The notes under the pieces were generated by a model. It was given only the letters and a program-made list of their open reading frames with translations, had not been told where the DNA came from and ran no database searches. A stretch of DNA of 64,000 nt from JAFIFT01 sp020051095 (GTDB lineage Bacteria; Pseudomonadota; Gammaproteobacteria; Legionellales; Legionellaceae), in assembly GCF_964199965.1 (NCBI RefSeq), contig NZ_CAXMZT010000003.1, positions 290,098 to 354,097 on the forward strand. Direction: 5' to 3'. This document shows positions 44,633-53,386 of this stretch, in pieces. Position 1 is the first letter of the stretch. The number at the start of each line of letters is the position of its first letter. Both the position numbers and the translations under genes were made by a program.

Positions 44633-44744
44633 AAAAGAAAGGCAGTATTTTTAGCACTATTCATTAGCAAAAAACGTAATAATCCTTTCATGCATAGGTT
44701 CATGCTAGCGCTCTAATCATTGATTTTTTTCTGTCGGACATCGT

Positions 44745-44833
44745 TGGTGCCCAGGGCCGGAGTCGAACCGGCACGGGATTTAACTCCCGAGGGATTTTAA
44801 GTCCCTTGCGTCTACCTGTTTCGCCACCTGGGC
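44745..44833 (-). tRNA. tRNA-Leu (anticodon TAA)
   Basis: An 89-base class II tRNA on the minus strand: acceptor GCCCAGG/CCTGGGC, anticodon stem AGGGA/TCCCT with loop CTTAAAA (anticodon TAA), a long variable arm, T loop TTCGACT, and encoded CCA. It is third in the Gly-Cys-Leu cluster behind pgsA, the same order as E. coli glyW-cysT-leuZ. Confidence 0.97.
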
Positions 44834-44844
44834 ATATCGAATTG

Positions 44845-44918
44845 TGGAGGCTGAGGCCGGAATCGAACCGGCGTACACGGCTTTGCAGGCCGCTGCATAA
44901 CCACTCTGCCACACAGCC
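44845..44918 (-). tRNA. tRNA-Cys (anticodon GCA)
   Basis: A 74-base tRNA on the minus strand: anticodon stem GCGGC/GCCGT with loop CTGCAAA (anticodon GCA), T stem GCCGG/CCGGC, and discriminator T73 followed by encoded CCA, as expected for tRNA-Cys. The acceptor arms GGCTGTG and CTCAGCC contain a T-T mismatch at position 6-67. Confidence 0.95.
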
Positions 44919-44943
44919 CCATTCAGCTTGCCAGTGCTGTTTT

Positions 44944-45049
<106 letters not shown>

Positions 45050-45067
45050 GTCACTGTACGAGTTGCA

Positions 45068-45095
45068 ATTTTACCGTTTTTTGCCCTCGTGTCAA
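45068..45095 (-). promoter_or_regulatory. Strong sigma-70 promoter of the tRNA cluster
   Basis: Minus strand: a perfect TTGACA (45095-45090), a 16-base spacer, TAAAAT (45073-45068). The predicted start is about 10 bases before tRNA-Gly. Confidence 0.8.
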
Positions 45096-45120
45096 CTAAA
45101 AAATTGATTTTTTGTAACAA

Positions 45121-45149
45121 TTCACCTGGATAAATTAATTACAGGTGAA
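45121..45149 (-). terminator. Hairpin downstream of pgsA
   Basis: A perfect 8-bp stem TTCACCTG/CAGGTGAA with a 13-base loop, 20 bases after the pgsA stop on the minus strand. It is followed by TTGTTAC rather than a clear T run, so it is either a weak terminator or a 3'-end stabiliser. Confidence 0.4.
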
Positions 45150-45169
45150 GCTGGATAGCTATGATTTTT

Positions 45170-45739
45170 TTACTCTGTTGCTTTGCCAACAATTAAAGGC
45201 CATGCAAGGGAAATATAAACCAACATTGACCATAAAGTAAGTATTGCAGCCACATACAAAAGCACAAAACCTAACCACGCCCAGTAACTGCTAGCCAAAT
45301 CAAATGTAATCAATAAAAATAGTGCTATCATTTGTAACGTGGTCTTCACTTTTCCTACATAACTTACTGTAACACTTGCCCTGCTTCCTAATTCTGCCAT
45401 CCACTCACGCAACGCAGATATTAAAATTTCCCGGCCAACAATAATGATAGCGGGGAGCGTAATATAATTTATATCTTTTTGCCCTAAGAGCAACAACAAG
45501 CTAATTGATACTAACAACTTATCTGCGACGGGGTCCATAAATGCCCCAAACGGGGAGCTTTGCTTCCATTTTCTTGCAAGATAGCCATCAAACCAATCCG
45601 TTATGGAGGCAATGGCAAAAATAATACCCGCTAACGGATGAGCAAAATGAAAAGGCAAATAAAAAACTATCACAAAAATGGGGATCAAAAGTACACGAAA
45701 AAGTGTTAAAAAATTTGGAATATTATGTTCATAACTCAC
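45170..45739 (-). CDS. pgsA: CDP-diacylglycerol--glycerol-3-phosphate 3-phosphatidyltransferase
   Basis: Membrane enzyme that makes phosphatidylglycerol phosphate. The 189 residues (182 in E. coli) form about six helices. The CDP-alcohol phosphotransferase motif is complete (DWFDGYLARKWKQSSPFGAF and then MDPVADK, about residues 43-70). The start is GTG 45739, and GGAG lies about ten bases upstream. It is the last gene of rluC-HAD-pgsA and lies before the tRNA cluster, as in E. coli. Confidence 0.96.
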   Translation of the reverse strand: MSYEHNIPNFLTLFRVLLIPIFVIVFYLPFHFAHPLAGIIFAIASITDWFDGYLARKWKQSSPFGAFMDPVADKLLVSISLLLLLGQKDINYITLPAIIIVGREILISALREWMAELGSRASVTVSYVGKVKTTLQMIALFLLITFDLASSYWAWLGFVLLYVAAILTLWSMLVYISLAWPLIVGKATE

Positions 45740-45746
45740 GGCTTCA

Positions 45747-46406
45747 TTACTCCTTTATACCAATGAATTTTGCCAGATCATCAAAATTATCAACAACAAC
45801 GACAGCTCCTGCTTTTTCTAAGCTAGCTTGATTTTGGTGATAAAAATCCATGCCGACGGCTGGCACATTTAGCTGCTGAGCCATTTCAACATCGGTTTCT
45901 GAATCTCCGACCATCAAACACCGCTCAGCAGGACATTGAAATATACTCAAAATTTGTTCAAGCATTTCGGGATGCGGTTTTGGCGCAGTTTGACCTGATG
46001 ATCGAAAAACTTGGATATACGGATCAAGTCCTGCTAATTTAATGGATTTTACTAGCGATTGTTCGCCTTTGTTACTTGCAACCGCTAAATCAAATCCGAG
46101 GTTATGGAGCAACTGGATAAACTCAAAAGCCCCGGGTAATAAATAGGCCTGCTCACTCGACTTGGCTAACTTTTTTTGCAGAATATTTAAGAATTGGAAT
46201 AACTCTTCTTCCGATAAATTGGGAAATATTTTCCTTAACGCAATATTGGGCCCATATTGGATGGAATCGCGTAATTGATTCCAATCAGGCGGTTCTAACC
46301 CCCTCGTATTCGCCTCATCACTAATCAGCTCAAAAACTTGTCCGAGCGTATCGCTCAGTGTCCCTTCCCAATCAAAAACTATCAATTGATAAGCTAGCTT
46401 ATTCAT
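45747..46406 (-). CDS. HAD-family hydrolase, phosphoglycolate phosphatase-like
   Basis: A 219-residue haloacid dehalogenase (subfamily IA) protein. Motif I is VFDWEGTLSDT (nucleophile Asp12, with Glu14 in the place of the usual second Asp), motif II is VASNKG, motif III the Lys of APKPHPEM, and motif IV VGDSETDVEMA. A helical cap lies at about residues 20-85. The substrate is uncertain. The start overlaps the rluC stop (ATGA) and pgsA follows after seven bases, so this is an operon. Confidence 0.88.
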   Translation of the reverse strand: MNKLAYQLIVFDWEGTLSDTLGQVFELISDEANTRGLEPPDWNQLRDSIQYGPNIALRKIFPNLSEEELFQFLNILQKKLAKSSEQAYLLPGAFEFIQLLHNLGFDLAVASNKGEQSLVKSIKLAGLDPYIQVFRSSGQTAPKPHPEMLEQILSIFQCPAERCLMVGDSETDVEMAQQLNVPAVGMDFYHQNQASLEKAGAVVVVDNFDDLAKFIGIKE

Positions 46407-47350
46407 TTACTAGGGTCCTCACCCTCTAGGTAGTCAAGATATTGTTGAAACGTATCATCAAGTGGTGCTTCAAAATAAAATTTTTCTTGTTCAAGGGTAA
46501 AACTAATTGCGTTTGCATGCAAATAGAGTCTCTTTATTTTTGGTAAATTACCTAAATTAATCGTTTTTGACTGATATTTATCATCACCTAAAATTGAATG
46601 GCCAATATATTGGCTATGCACACGTATTTGGTGCGTACGCCCTGTATGCAATTGTGCTTCGACCAAACAACAATCGTTGAAATTTCGTTTTAAAAAAAAC
46701 GTAGTATGGCTTGGCTTACCTTCATTATCAACAAAAACCATTCTTTCGCCAGAGGCTAACACATTTTTTTTTAGTGGAACCTTAACATCAATTTTAGTAT
46801 TTTCGTCCCATCGTCCATAGAGCAATGCTAAATACCTTTTCTCAATTCGACGCTCTCTCATTTCTGCCTGCAATAATCTCAAAACACTCCGTTTTTTAGC
46901 TAAAAGGATACAGCCCGATGTATCTCTATCTAATCGATGGACGAGCTCGACAAATGGTGCTTTTGGCCTTAAGTTTCGTATGCTCTCGATTAACCCAAAT
47001 TGAATACCGCTTCCACCATGAACGGCGATACCTGCTGGCTTATTCACTACCATAAAGGCATTGTTTTCAAATAGAATGCTATCCTCGATTCGCTTAACCT
47101 GTTTCGTCACTTTAAAATCGTTTGCTTTTGACTCATGTTCATTCATTCGAATAGGAGGAATGCGAATAAGATCTTCAGGTTGTATGCGATATTGGGGTTG
47201 TGTTCTTTTTTTATTAACCCTTACCTCACCCGAGCGAATTATTCGATAAATGTGACTCTTCGGAACACCTTTGAGTATACGGAAAAGGTAATTATCAAGC
47301 CGTTGTCCTGACTCATCTGGCTGAACAATTTGATAATTTACATCAGACAT
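46403..47350 (-). CDS. rluC: 23S rRNA pseudouridine synthase, RluC type
   Basis: Converts uridines to pseudouridine in 23S rRNA. The 315 residues have an N-terminal S4 RNA-binding domain (about 14-75, RLDNYLFRILKGVPKSHIYRIIRSGEVRVNKKR) and the catalytic domain with HRLDRDTSG (the catalytic Asp), QLHTGRTHQIRVH and YLHA. ATG 47350 (MSDVNYQIVQPDESGQRLD) was chosen; the frame runs 33 codons further upstream with unrelated sequence. rluC and rne are divergent neighbours, as in E. coli. Confidence 0.93.
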   Translation of the reverse strand: MSDVNYQIVQPDESGQRLDNYLFRILKGVPKSHIYRIIRSGEVRVNKKRTQPQYRIQPEDLIRIPPIRMNEHESKANDFKVTKQVKRIEDSILFENNAFMVVNKPAGIAVHGGSGIQFGLIESIRNLRPKAPFVELVHRLDRDTSGCILLAKKRSVLRLLQAEMRERRIEKRYLALLYGRWDENTKIDVKVPLKKNVLASGERMVFVDNEGKPSHTTFFLKRNFNDCCLVEAQLHTGRTHQIRVHSQYIGHSILGDDKYQSKTINLGNLPKIKRLYLHANAISFTLEQEKFYFEAPLDDTFQQYLDYLEGEDPSK

Positions 47351-48077
47351 ATTGCTAGAACCTATTTGCTGGCGCTTAATTTTTTGGTATATTGTACTGT
47401 ATGCGTAAAAAAGTCGAGTAAAAAAAGCCATCGACTTGATGCGCCACAAGATTATAACGTATTTGTAGTTACTTTAGTAACTAAATTAGGGTTAAGTAAT
47501 TTCCTAATATCCTAATAAAGCTGGCATCAGCGAGACAATACAAAAATTGTATTCATTTACCGCGTTGATAACTGTTTTTCTGAGAAGTAGGATTTTATAT
47601 AACCATGGCAATGCTCCTGAAGTTTAGCCGGAAATAAAAGCAATAAATGTAACAAAAAGCGAGTATCTACTGAAAATAGGATCGTGAACTTGGACATTTT
47701 GTTTTTTACCAGCGACAACTGTTAGAGCCTTACCGAATAAATTTAACATAAGCACTAATACTGACATAATTGAGGATACTCGCCCATTTTGGGACAAACT
47801 TGGTAATTTTGGATTGTATACAACGACACACTAATACAAATGGTTCTGTTGAATGAAAAGCAACAACAGATAAAACAATCCATCTAAAACTCAAGTGAAA
47901 CAATAGCATAATACAGATCACAAGTGGTCTGATAGCCAATTTATGAAGAATTGGGCAGTATAAAGGACATCGCTATTGCCACGTACCAATGGCAATTCGT
48001 AGGTCGGCAAGCCGGCTGAAATCAAGTTGTTGCCTCAAATTATCTCAGCATGAGTGCCCTATACTATGGGGTAAAAC
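47351..48077 (+). other. 727-bp rluC-rne intergenic region with rne leader
   Basis: No convincing gene. Small hairpins that can form: TAGTTAC/GTAACTA (47466-47483), AATACAA/TTGTATT (47537-47553), ATTGCCA/TGGCAAT (47975-47996), and CCC/GGG around TATACTAT just before the rne start, the last covering the GGGG of the ribosome binding site. In E. coli the rne leader (about 360 nt) carries hairpins that RNase E cuts to limit its own synthesis. A similar role is plausible here, but I cannot identify the promoter with confidence. Confidence 0.45.
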
Positions 48078-49994
48078 ATGGAAAAAATGTTAATCAATGC
48101 GATTCAATCCGAAGAAATAAGGGTCGCTTTGGTAAAAGACAATTTTTTATATGACCTGGATATTGAATGTCCTAACGAAGAGAAGAAAAGAGGTAATATC
48201 TATAAAGCAACCATTACTCGACGTGAGCCAAGTCTTAACGCCGTGTTTGTCGAATATGGTGCAAAAAGACAAGGGTTTCTTTCTCTAAAAGACATAGCCT
48301 CCGAATATTTGAGCCACGCCAAGCCATCCAATCCTGAGGGTGATGAAAAATCACCGATAGCCACTCAAATTCGAGAAGGGCAAGAGCTGTTGATTCAAGT
48401 TGATAAAGAAGAACGTGGCAATAAAGGTGCTGCATTAACGACGTATATCACACTCGCGGGCTGTTATTTGGTATTAATGCCCAATAATCCGAATTCTGGC
48501 GGAGTGTCTCGAAGAATTGAGGGTGAAGAACGCGATGAGCTTAAAACCACCTTGAACCAGCTTAAATTGCCTGATGGCATGGGTCTAATCATACGTACAG
48601 CGGGCGTGGGTAAAAACCTAGATGAGTTACAAACTGACTTAGATATGCTCCTTAACCAGTGGGAAGCAATCAAAAAGGCTTATAAAAATTGTCTTGCACC
48701 TTGTTTGATACATCAAGAAAGTGATGTTGTTATTCGCTCTATACGTGATAACTTACGTAAGTCTACCAACGAAATCATCATTGATGATCAAATTGCATTT
48801 ATTAAGGCGAAACAATACATCGAACAGGTTAAGCCAGATTTCTTAAAAAATCTAAAGCTGTATAACAGCACGATTCCTCTCTACAATTATTATCAAATTG
48901 AAAGCCAAATTGAGACGGCCTATCAACGGGAGGTTCGGTTACCTTCAGGTGGATCGTTAGTGATTGACCGTACTGAAGCTTTAGTCTCAATTGATATCAA
49001 CTCAGCTAAAGCAACCGGTGGTACTGACATCGAAACAACGGCCTTTAATACCAACTTGGAAGCGGCCGATGAAATTGCCAGACAATTAAGGCTACGCGAT
49101 TTAGGAGGCTTGATTGTCATCGATTTTATCGATATGAACAATGCGAAAAATCAACGAGATGTGGAAAGCCGCTTGAAAGAAGCGCTTGAAAATGATAGGG
49201 CCCGAATTCAAGTTGGACGAATATCTCGATTCGGCCTTCTAGAGATGTCTAGGCAACGATTGCGATTATCCCTTGGTGAAAGCTCCCAAGACATTTGTCC
49301 GCGTTGTGAGGGTCGTGGAACAGTTCGTAATATCCAATCCCATAGCTTAGCCATTGTCCGTTTAATAGAAGAAGAAGCTCTCAAAAAGAAAATAGCCCAA
49401 ATCCAAGTTCAACTACCTGTTGAAATGGCGACCTATATTATTAATGAAAAACGAAATCAACTCGCCAATATCGAGAAGCGACATGGCGTTGATGTGGTTG
49501 TGGTGGCGAACCCCCATCTGCAAATGCCTCATTATTCTATTAACAGCGTAAAATTAGATAATATTACGAAAGCAAAAAGACCAAGCTATGAGTTAATTGA
49601 AGAGCCCCAAGTGATGTTCATTAAAGCCGATGATGAGCGTTTAATTTCAAGTAAACCTGCCGTTGAAGCGTTTGCTCAGAGTAGCCATAGTGAAAATGGC
49701 ACAAAAGATAGTGTACTTAAAAAAATATGGCAAATAATTTTCGGTAGTAAAGCGACTAAACACATGTCTAAGGGCACTGTCAAAGAGGATGAATCAAACA
49801 AACCATCCCATCAGCAAAGAAGACGTCCAAACGCTCAGCAACGGTCTAAACAACGACAAAGGCAAGATCAACGTCATGCCCAATCTGATTCGAGCAGCTC
49901 ACAAAGAAGCAATCAGCAACGAAGAAGAAGACCTGCGGGCGGAGGAAGGCAAACCCAAGGGAAAAAGCCCGCTAACAGAACTATCGAAAATTAA
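48078..49994 (+). CDS. rne: Ribonuclease E, short form
   Basis: Endonuclease of RNA decay and rRNA/tRNA processing. The 638 residues cover an S1 domain (about 38-130), a 5' sensor, a DNase I-like catalytic region (SIDINSA, IVIDFIDM), the Zn-link CPRCEGRG and the small domain. The N-terminus MLINAIQSEEIRVALV is close to E. coli. The long degradosome scaffold of E. coli (1061 residues) is reduced to a possible amphipathic anchor DSVLKKIWQIIFGSK (544-558) and an Arg/Gln/Ser-rich basic tail (about 575-638). I see no obvious enolase or PNPase site. Confidence 0.96.
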   Translation: MEKMLINAIQSEEIRVALVKDNFLYDLDIECPNEEKKRGNIYKATITRREPSLNAVFVEYGAKRQGFLSLKDIASEYLSHAKPSNPEGDEKSPIATQIREGQELLIQVDKEERGNKGAALTTYITLAGCYLVLMPNNPNSGGVSRRIEGEERDELKTTLNQLKLPDGMGLIIRTAGVGKNLDELQTDLDMLLNQWEAIKKAYKNCLAPCLIHQESDVVIRSIRDNLRKSTNEIIIDDQIAFIKAKQYIEQVKPDFLKNLKLYNSTIPLYNYYQIESQIETAYQREVRLPSGGSLVIDRTEALVSIDINSAKATGGTDIETTAFNTNLEAADEIARQLRLRDLGGLIVIDFIDMNNAKNQRDVESRLKEALENDRARIQVGRISRFGLLEMSRQRLRLSLGESSQDICPRCEGRGTVRNIQSHSLAIVRLIEEEALKKKIAQIQVQLPVEMATYIINEKRNQLANIEKRHGVDVVVVANPHLQMPHYSINSVKLDNITKAKRPSYELIEEPQVMFIKADDERLISSKPAVEAFAQSSHSENGTKDSVLKKIWQIIFGSKATKHMSKGTVKEDESNKPSHQQRRRPNAQQRSKQRQRQDQRHAQSDSSSSQRSNQQRRRRPAGGGRQTQGKKPANRTIEN

Positions 49995-50005
49995 TTGTTC
50001 ATCTC

Positions 50006-50045
50006 ACCTGAAGGTCATATTGAATAATTCGCCTGACCTTCAGGT
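50006..50045 (+). repeat. Hairpin after rne
   Basis: A perfect 12-bp stem (50006-50017 with 50034-50045) and a 16-base loop, beginning 11 bases after the rne stop. No T run follows (AACCCC), so it is probably an mRNA 3'-end stabiliser or a Rho-linked end. Confidence 0.5.
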
Positions 50046-50078
50046 AACCCCATGCAGTAATAACCAATAAAGGGCCGC

Positions 50079-50393
50079 TTAAATTCGAGGTCCTGGTTGA
50101 TCTTGAGGTGTAGGTTGGGGCAATAGTTTATTTAACCCATACAAAAGACCCGCAATGACTGCCCCACCCAACAAAATGCAGCCAATGGCAATGCTTCCGA
50201 TTAATAATGGCGCGCCTAACCCAACTGACAAAGCTGACATAGCCAGAGATCCAATAATCATTGATAATCCAGCAAATGCAACGCCACCAACAATCTTAGG
50301 GAAACTTGGGCTTTCACACAGTGTTTTCAATTTAAACCGGAGGGAGATTCCAAGATCATAAATGGTATAATCAGGTGATACAGTAATCGCCAT
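50079..50393 (-). CDS. Small hypothetical membrane protein
   Basis: A 104-residue protein that I do not recognise. A soluble N-terminal segment of about 33 residues is followed by two long Gly/Ala-rich hydrophobic helices (about 34-58 and 61-88), a short NKLLPQP stretch and a Pro/Gln-rich end. No ribosome binding site of note. It converges with rne and lies upstream of nothing on its own strand, so it is probably a single gene. Coding status rests on length and the coherent hydrophobic pattern only. Confidence 0.5.
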   Translation of the reverse strand: MAITVSPDYTIYDLGISLRFKLKTLCESPSFPKIVGGVAFAGLSMIIGSLAMSALSVGLGAPLLIGSIAIGCILLGGAVIAGLLYGLNKLLPQPTPQDQPGPRI

Positions 50394-50481
50394 AATAAGC
50401 TACCGCTGTGTAAACAAGATTATATAGTAACACATCATTTAATCAGTTTGCAATATATTTGGCCATTGGTTGCTATGGAGA

Positions 50482-50508
50482 TAAAAAAAAGCCGGTAAGA
50501 CCGGCTTT
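50482..50508 (-). terminator. Terminator of the alpha (rplQ) operon
   Basis: On the minus strand AAAGCCGGT/ACCGGCTTT with a 3-base loop and then eight T (the A run 50490-50483). It lies about 20 bases after the rplQ stop and ends the ribosomal superoperon. Confidence 0.92.
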
Positions 50509-50528
50509 ATCAAAAAATGATTTAGCGA

Positions 50529-50921
50529 TCAATCTTCCGACTCATCATCAACTTCTTCCGCTGTAGGTCGATCAACTAACTCAATGATAGCCATCGGTGC
50601 ACTGTCACCAGCACGAAAACCACATTTGACTATCCGAGTATAGCCACCTGGCCGCTCAGCATATCGAGGACCTAGCGTTGTGCATAATTTAGCAACAGCC
50701 GCATCTGAACGTAATCGATCAAAAATGTAACGTCTGGTAGCAACTGAGTCACTTTTGCTTTTAGTGATTAATGGTTCAATATAACCCCTTAATTCCTTAG
50801 CCTTAGCCAGAGTCGTTTTGACAATCTCATGCTCAACCAATGAAGAGCACATATTAGAAAACATTGCTTTTCTATGGCTGGAAGTTCGGCTAAACTTTCT
50901 GCCTGAATTTCGATGTCGCAT
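50529..50921 (-). CDS. rplQ: 50S ribosomal protein L17 (bL17)
   Basis: Protein of 130 residues (127 in E. coli) at the polypeptide exit side of 50S. It has MRHRNSGRKFSRTSSHRKAMFSNM at the N-terminus; the C-terminus is acidic (EEVDDESED), slightly longer than usual. It is the last gene of the alpha operon, 17 bases after rpoA. Confidence 0.98.
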   Translation of the reverse strand: MRHRNSGRKFSRTSSHRKAMFSNMCSSLVEHEIVKTTLAKAKELRGYIEPLITKSKSDSVATRRYIFDRLRSDAAVAKLCTTLGPRYAERPGGYTRIVKCGFRAGDSAPMAIIELVDRPTAEEVDDESED

Positions 50922-50938
50922 GGTTTAAACTCCTAAAT

Positions 50939-51931
50939 TTATTCGCCTAAATTAGCCGGTGGCCAATTCTCAAGCGTCATACCTAACGATAATGATTTTG
51001 ATGCAAGTACATCCTTAATTTCAGTTAATGATTTCTTGCCTAAGTTAGGTGTTTTTAATAGCTCATTCTCTGTCTTTTGTACCAAGTCACCAATATACAT
51101 AATGCTTTCAGCTTTAAGACAATTCGCAGAACGTACCGTTAACTCAAGATCATCGACCGGTCGAAGTAAAACTGGATCAAAATCAGTTTTTTCCTTTTTC
51201 TCAGCTTGTGATTTTTCAAAATCTAAATCAACAAATGAGCGCAATTGATGCTGAAGTATTGTTGCAGCAATCCGAATTGCTTCCTCAGGATCTAAAGCAC
51301 CATTTGTTTCTAGATCAATTGTTAACTTATCTAAATCGGTTCTATTTTCAACCCGGGCGCTATCAACTGAATAGGCAACTCGTTTTACAGGTGAATATGA
51401 CGTATCAATTTTCAACGTTCCAACTGATTTGATGGGTAACTCATCTTCCATACGAACAGGTTCAACATTCGCATGGAATCCAACACCCTTCTTTACAGTA
51501 AGCTGCATATTTAGCTCGCCCTTTTCATTTAAGTGAGCAATAACATGGTCTGGGTTTATGATTTCTTGATCATGCGATAGTTGTATGTCACCTGCCGTTA
51601 CCACACAAGGTCCCTTCTTTGATATTTGCAAAACAGCCTCTTCGCCAACAGGCATATTAATAGCAACCTGTTTCAAATTTAGGAGAATTTCAATAACGTC
51701 TTCTTGTGAGCCTTCAATTGTACTAAATTCATGGGCTACATTGTCAATGTGAACTTCGGTAATAGCACTTCCAGGGATTGAAGAAAGGAGAATTCGTCTT
51801 AAAGCATTACCTAAAGTATGGCCATACCCTCTTTCTAGTGGTTCTAAAACAACACGAGAATGAAATTCATTCGTGGATTCTACTTTCAGAACCGACGGGG
51901 TGAGCATATCGTTTATAAATGATGTGTACAT
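50939..51931 (-). CDS. rpoA: RNA polymerase subunit alpha
   Basis: Scaffold of RNA polymerase assembly and the contact for UP elements and activators. The 330 residues (329 in E. coli) have an N-terminal domain with LEPLERGYGHTLGNALRRILLSSIPG (about 30-55), a linker, and a C-terminal domain with VDDLELTVRSANCLKAESIMYIGDLV and the helix-hairpin-helix TPNLGKKSLTEIKDVL. It lies 18 bases after rpsD. Confidence 0.98.
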   Translation of the reverse strand: MYTSFINDMLTPSVLKVESTNEFHSRVVLEPLERGYGHTLGNALRRILLSSIPGSAITEVHIDNVAHEFSTIEGSQEDVIEILLNLKQVAINMPVGEEAVLQISKKGPCVVTAGDIQLSHDQEIINPDHVIAHLNEKGELNMQLTVKKGVGFHANVEPVRMEDELPIKSVGTLKIDTSYSPVKRVAYSVDSARVENRTDLDKLTIDLETNGALDPEEAIRIAATILQHQLRSFVDLDFEKSQAEKKEKTDFDPVLLRPVDDLELTVRSANCLKAESIMYIGDLVQKTENELLKTPNLGKKSLTEIKDVLASKSLSLGMTLENWPPANLGE

Positions 51932-51949
51932 TCGGCCTATTCTCCGCTT

Positions 51950-52570
51950 TTACTTAGAATAAAGTTCAACAACTAAATTAATATTATAGTTGAATGAGAT
52001 ATCTTCTATCGTCGGATAATAATTATATGTTCCACTAAACGCAGACGCATCAACATTTATCCAATCGCATGGTGCACGTTGTTCCGATAAAGCAATCGCT
52101 GCTTGAATTCGGTTTTGTCCACGTGCTTTCTGGCGAATGGTAATCACATCACCAGGAGAAACATGATAAGAAGCTATGTTCACTACTCGGTCATTAACCA
52201 TGACTGAACGATGTGAAACAATTTGTCTTGCTTCAGCTCGTGTGGTTGCAAATCCCATACGGTAAACCACATTATCAAGCCGACTCTCAAGCAAAACGAT
52301 CAGATTTTCACCCGTAGACCCTTTTAAGCTTGATGCCTTTATATAATAATTTCTGAATTGTCGCTCAAGAACACCATATAGATGACGTATCTTTTGCTTT
52401 TCACGTAATTGGTGACCATAGTCACTGATTCGTTGCTTTGCATCAGCATGCATACCGGGTGGTCTTTTCGCTTTACATTTTGTTTCAAAATCTCGTACGC
52501 CACTTTTATGCATCAAATCGGTGCCGAGTCGACGAGACAGTTTACATTTAGGACCAGTATATTTAGCCAT
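51950..52570 (-). CDS. rpsD: 30S ribosomal protein S4 (uS4)
   Basis: A 16S 5'-domain assembly protein of 206 residues, equal to E. coli. It has the N-terminal MAKYTGPKCKLSRRLGTDL and the S4 RNA-binding domain (RLDNVVYRMGFATTRAEARQIVSHRSVMVND). In E. coli S4 represses the alpha operon through the rpsM leader; a possible leader hairpin is at 53368-53386. Confidence 0.98.
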   Translation of the reverse strand: MAKYTGPKCKLSRRLGTDLMHKSGVRDFETKCKAKRPPGMHADAKQRISDYGHQLREKQKIRHLYGVLERQFRNYYIKASSLKGSTGENLIVLLESRLDNVVYRMGFATTRAEARQIVSHRSVMVNDRVVNIASYHVSPGDVITIRQKARGQNRIQAAIALSEQRAPCDWINVDASAFSGTYNYYPTIEDISFNYNINLVVELYSK

Positions 52571-52588
52571 TATCTTACTCCAAAATTC

Positions 52589-52975
52589 CTAGACGCGTCG
52601 TTTTTTAGGTGGTTTGCATCCATTATGTGGAATGCCAGTAACGTCGGTAATTTCTGTTATTTTAAATTCCTGAGAAATTAATTCTCTCACGGATGATTCA
52701 CGTCCTGGTCCAGGACCATGAACAAAAACCGCAACGGTTTTAACCCCATACTCTTTTGCATCAACAGAAGCACGTTCTGTAGCTATTTGAGCCGCATATG
52801 GAGTGCTTTTTCTTGAGCCTCGGAATCCCGACCCGCCCGACGTTCTCCAACATAACGTGTTACCATGTTGGTCAGTGAACGTAATAATTGTATTATTAAA
52901 AGACGCGTGTACATGAACATGTGCATGCACTACTTGTGCTTTCTTCTTCTTTACTGATGTTTTTTTCGTAGCCAT
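52589..52975 (-). CDS. rpsK: 30S ribosomal protein S11 (uS11)
   Basis: Platform protein near the mRNA exit. The 128 residues show AHVHASFNNTIITFTDQHGNTLCW and the conserved C-terminus DVTGIPHNGCKPPKKRRV. It lies 13 bases after rpsM. Confidence 0.98.
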   Translation of the reverse strand: MATKKTSVKKKKAQVVHAHVHVHASFNNTIITFTDQHGNTLCWRTSGGSGFRGSRKSTPYAAQIATERASVDAKEYGVKTVAVFVHGPGPGRESSVRELISQEFKITEITDVTGIPHNGCKPPKKRRV

Positions 52976-52988
52976 TATCTATACCTAA

Positions 52989-53345
52989 TTAACTTGATGT
53001 ACTTTTGCGACGCCCTTTACGGGTACGGGCATTCGTTTTAGTCCTCTGACCACGTAAAGGAAGACCTTTACGATGTCTTTGACCACGGTAACATCCCAAA
53101 TCCATCAATCGTTTGATGTTCATTGTGACAATACGGCGGAGATCCCCTTCGACTGTTAGATTTGCGATTTCATTACGGATAGTTTCCAATTGATCATCAC
53201 TTAAATCCGATACTTTTGTAGCGGGGTTGATATTACAATTTTCACAAACCTTTAAAGATGAGCTTTTCCCAATTCCATAGATATAGGTAAGCGATATACT
53301 TATATGCTTATTATCTGGAATGTTTACACCGACTATACGAGCCAT
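52989..53345 (-). CDS. rpsM: 30S ribosomal protein S13 (uS13)
   Basis: Head protein that contacts the P-site tRNA and forms subunit bridges. The 118 residues equal the E. coli length. It has MARIVGVNIPDNKHISISLTYIYGIG and the C-terminal RGQRTKTNARTRKG tail. It is the first gene of the alpha operon, behind the promoter at 53386-53414. Confidence 0.98.
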   Translation of the reverse strand: MARIVGVNIPDNKHISISLTYIYGIGKSSSLKVCENCNINPATKVSDLSDDQLETIRNEIANLTVEGDLRRIVTMNIKRLMDLGCYRGQRHRKGLPLRGQRTKTNARTRKGRRKSTSS

Positions 53346-53367
53346 TAATTTCTCCGAACCATTAATG

Positions 53368-53386
53368 TTCTGTCAAAAGGACAGAA
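53368..53386 (-). promoter_or_regulatory. Hairpin in the rpsM leader region
   Basis: TTCTGTC/GACAGAA with a 5-base loop, 23 bases before the rpsM start. In E. coli S4 represses this operon by binding a pseudoknot at this place. Here the 5' arm overlaps the predicted transcription start, so the full hairpin would form only on transcripts reading through from secY-rpmJ. Confidence 0.35.

Noticed and set aside
47730..47939. 69-codon frame on the minus strand in the rluC-rne gap
   Set aside because: Low-complexity hydrophobic composition expected from AT-rich DNA, and no ribosome binding site.
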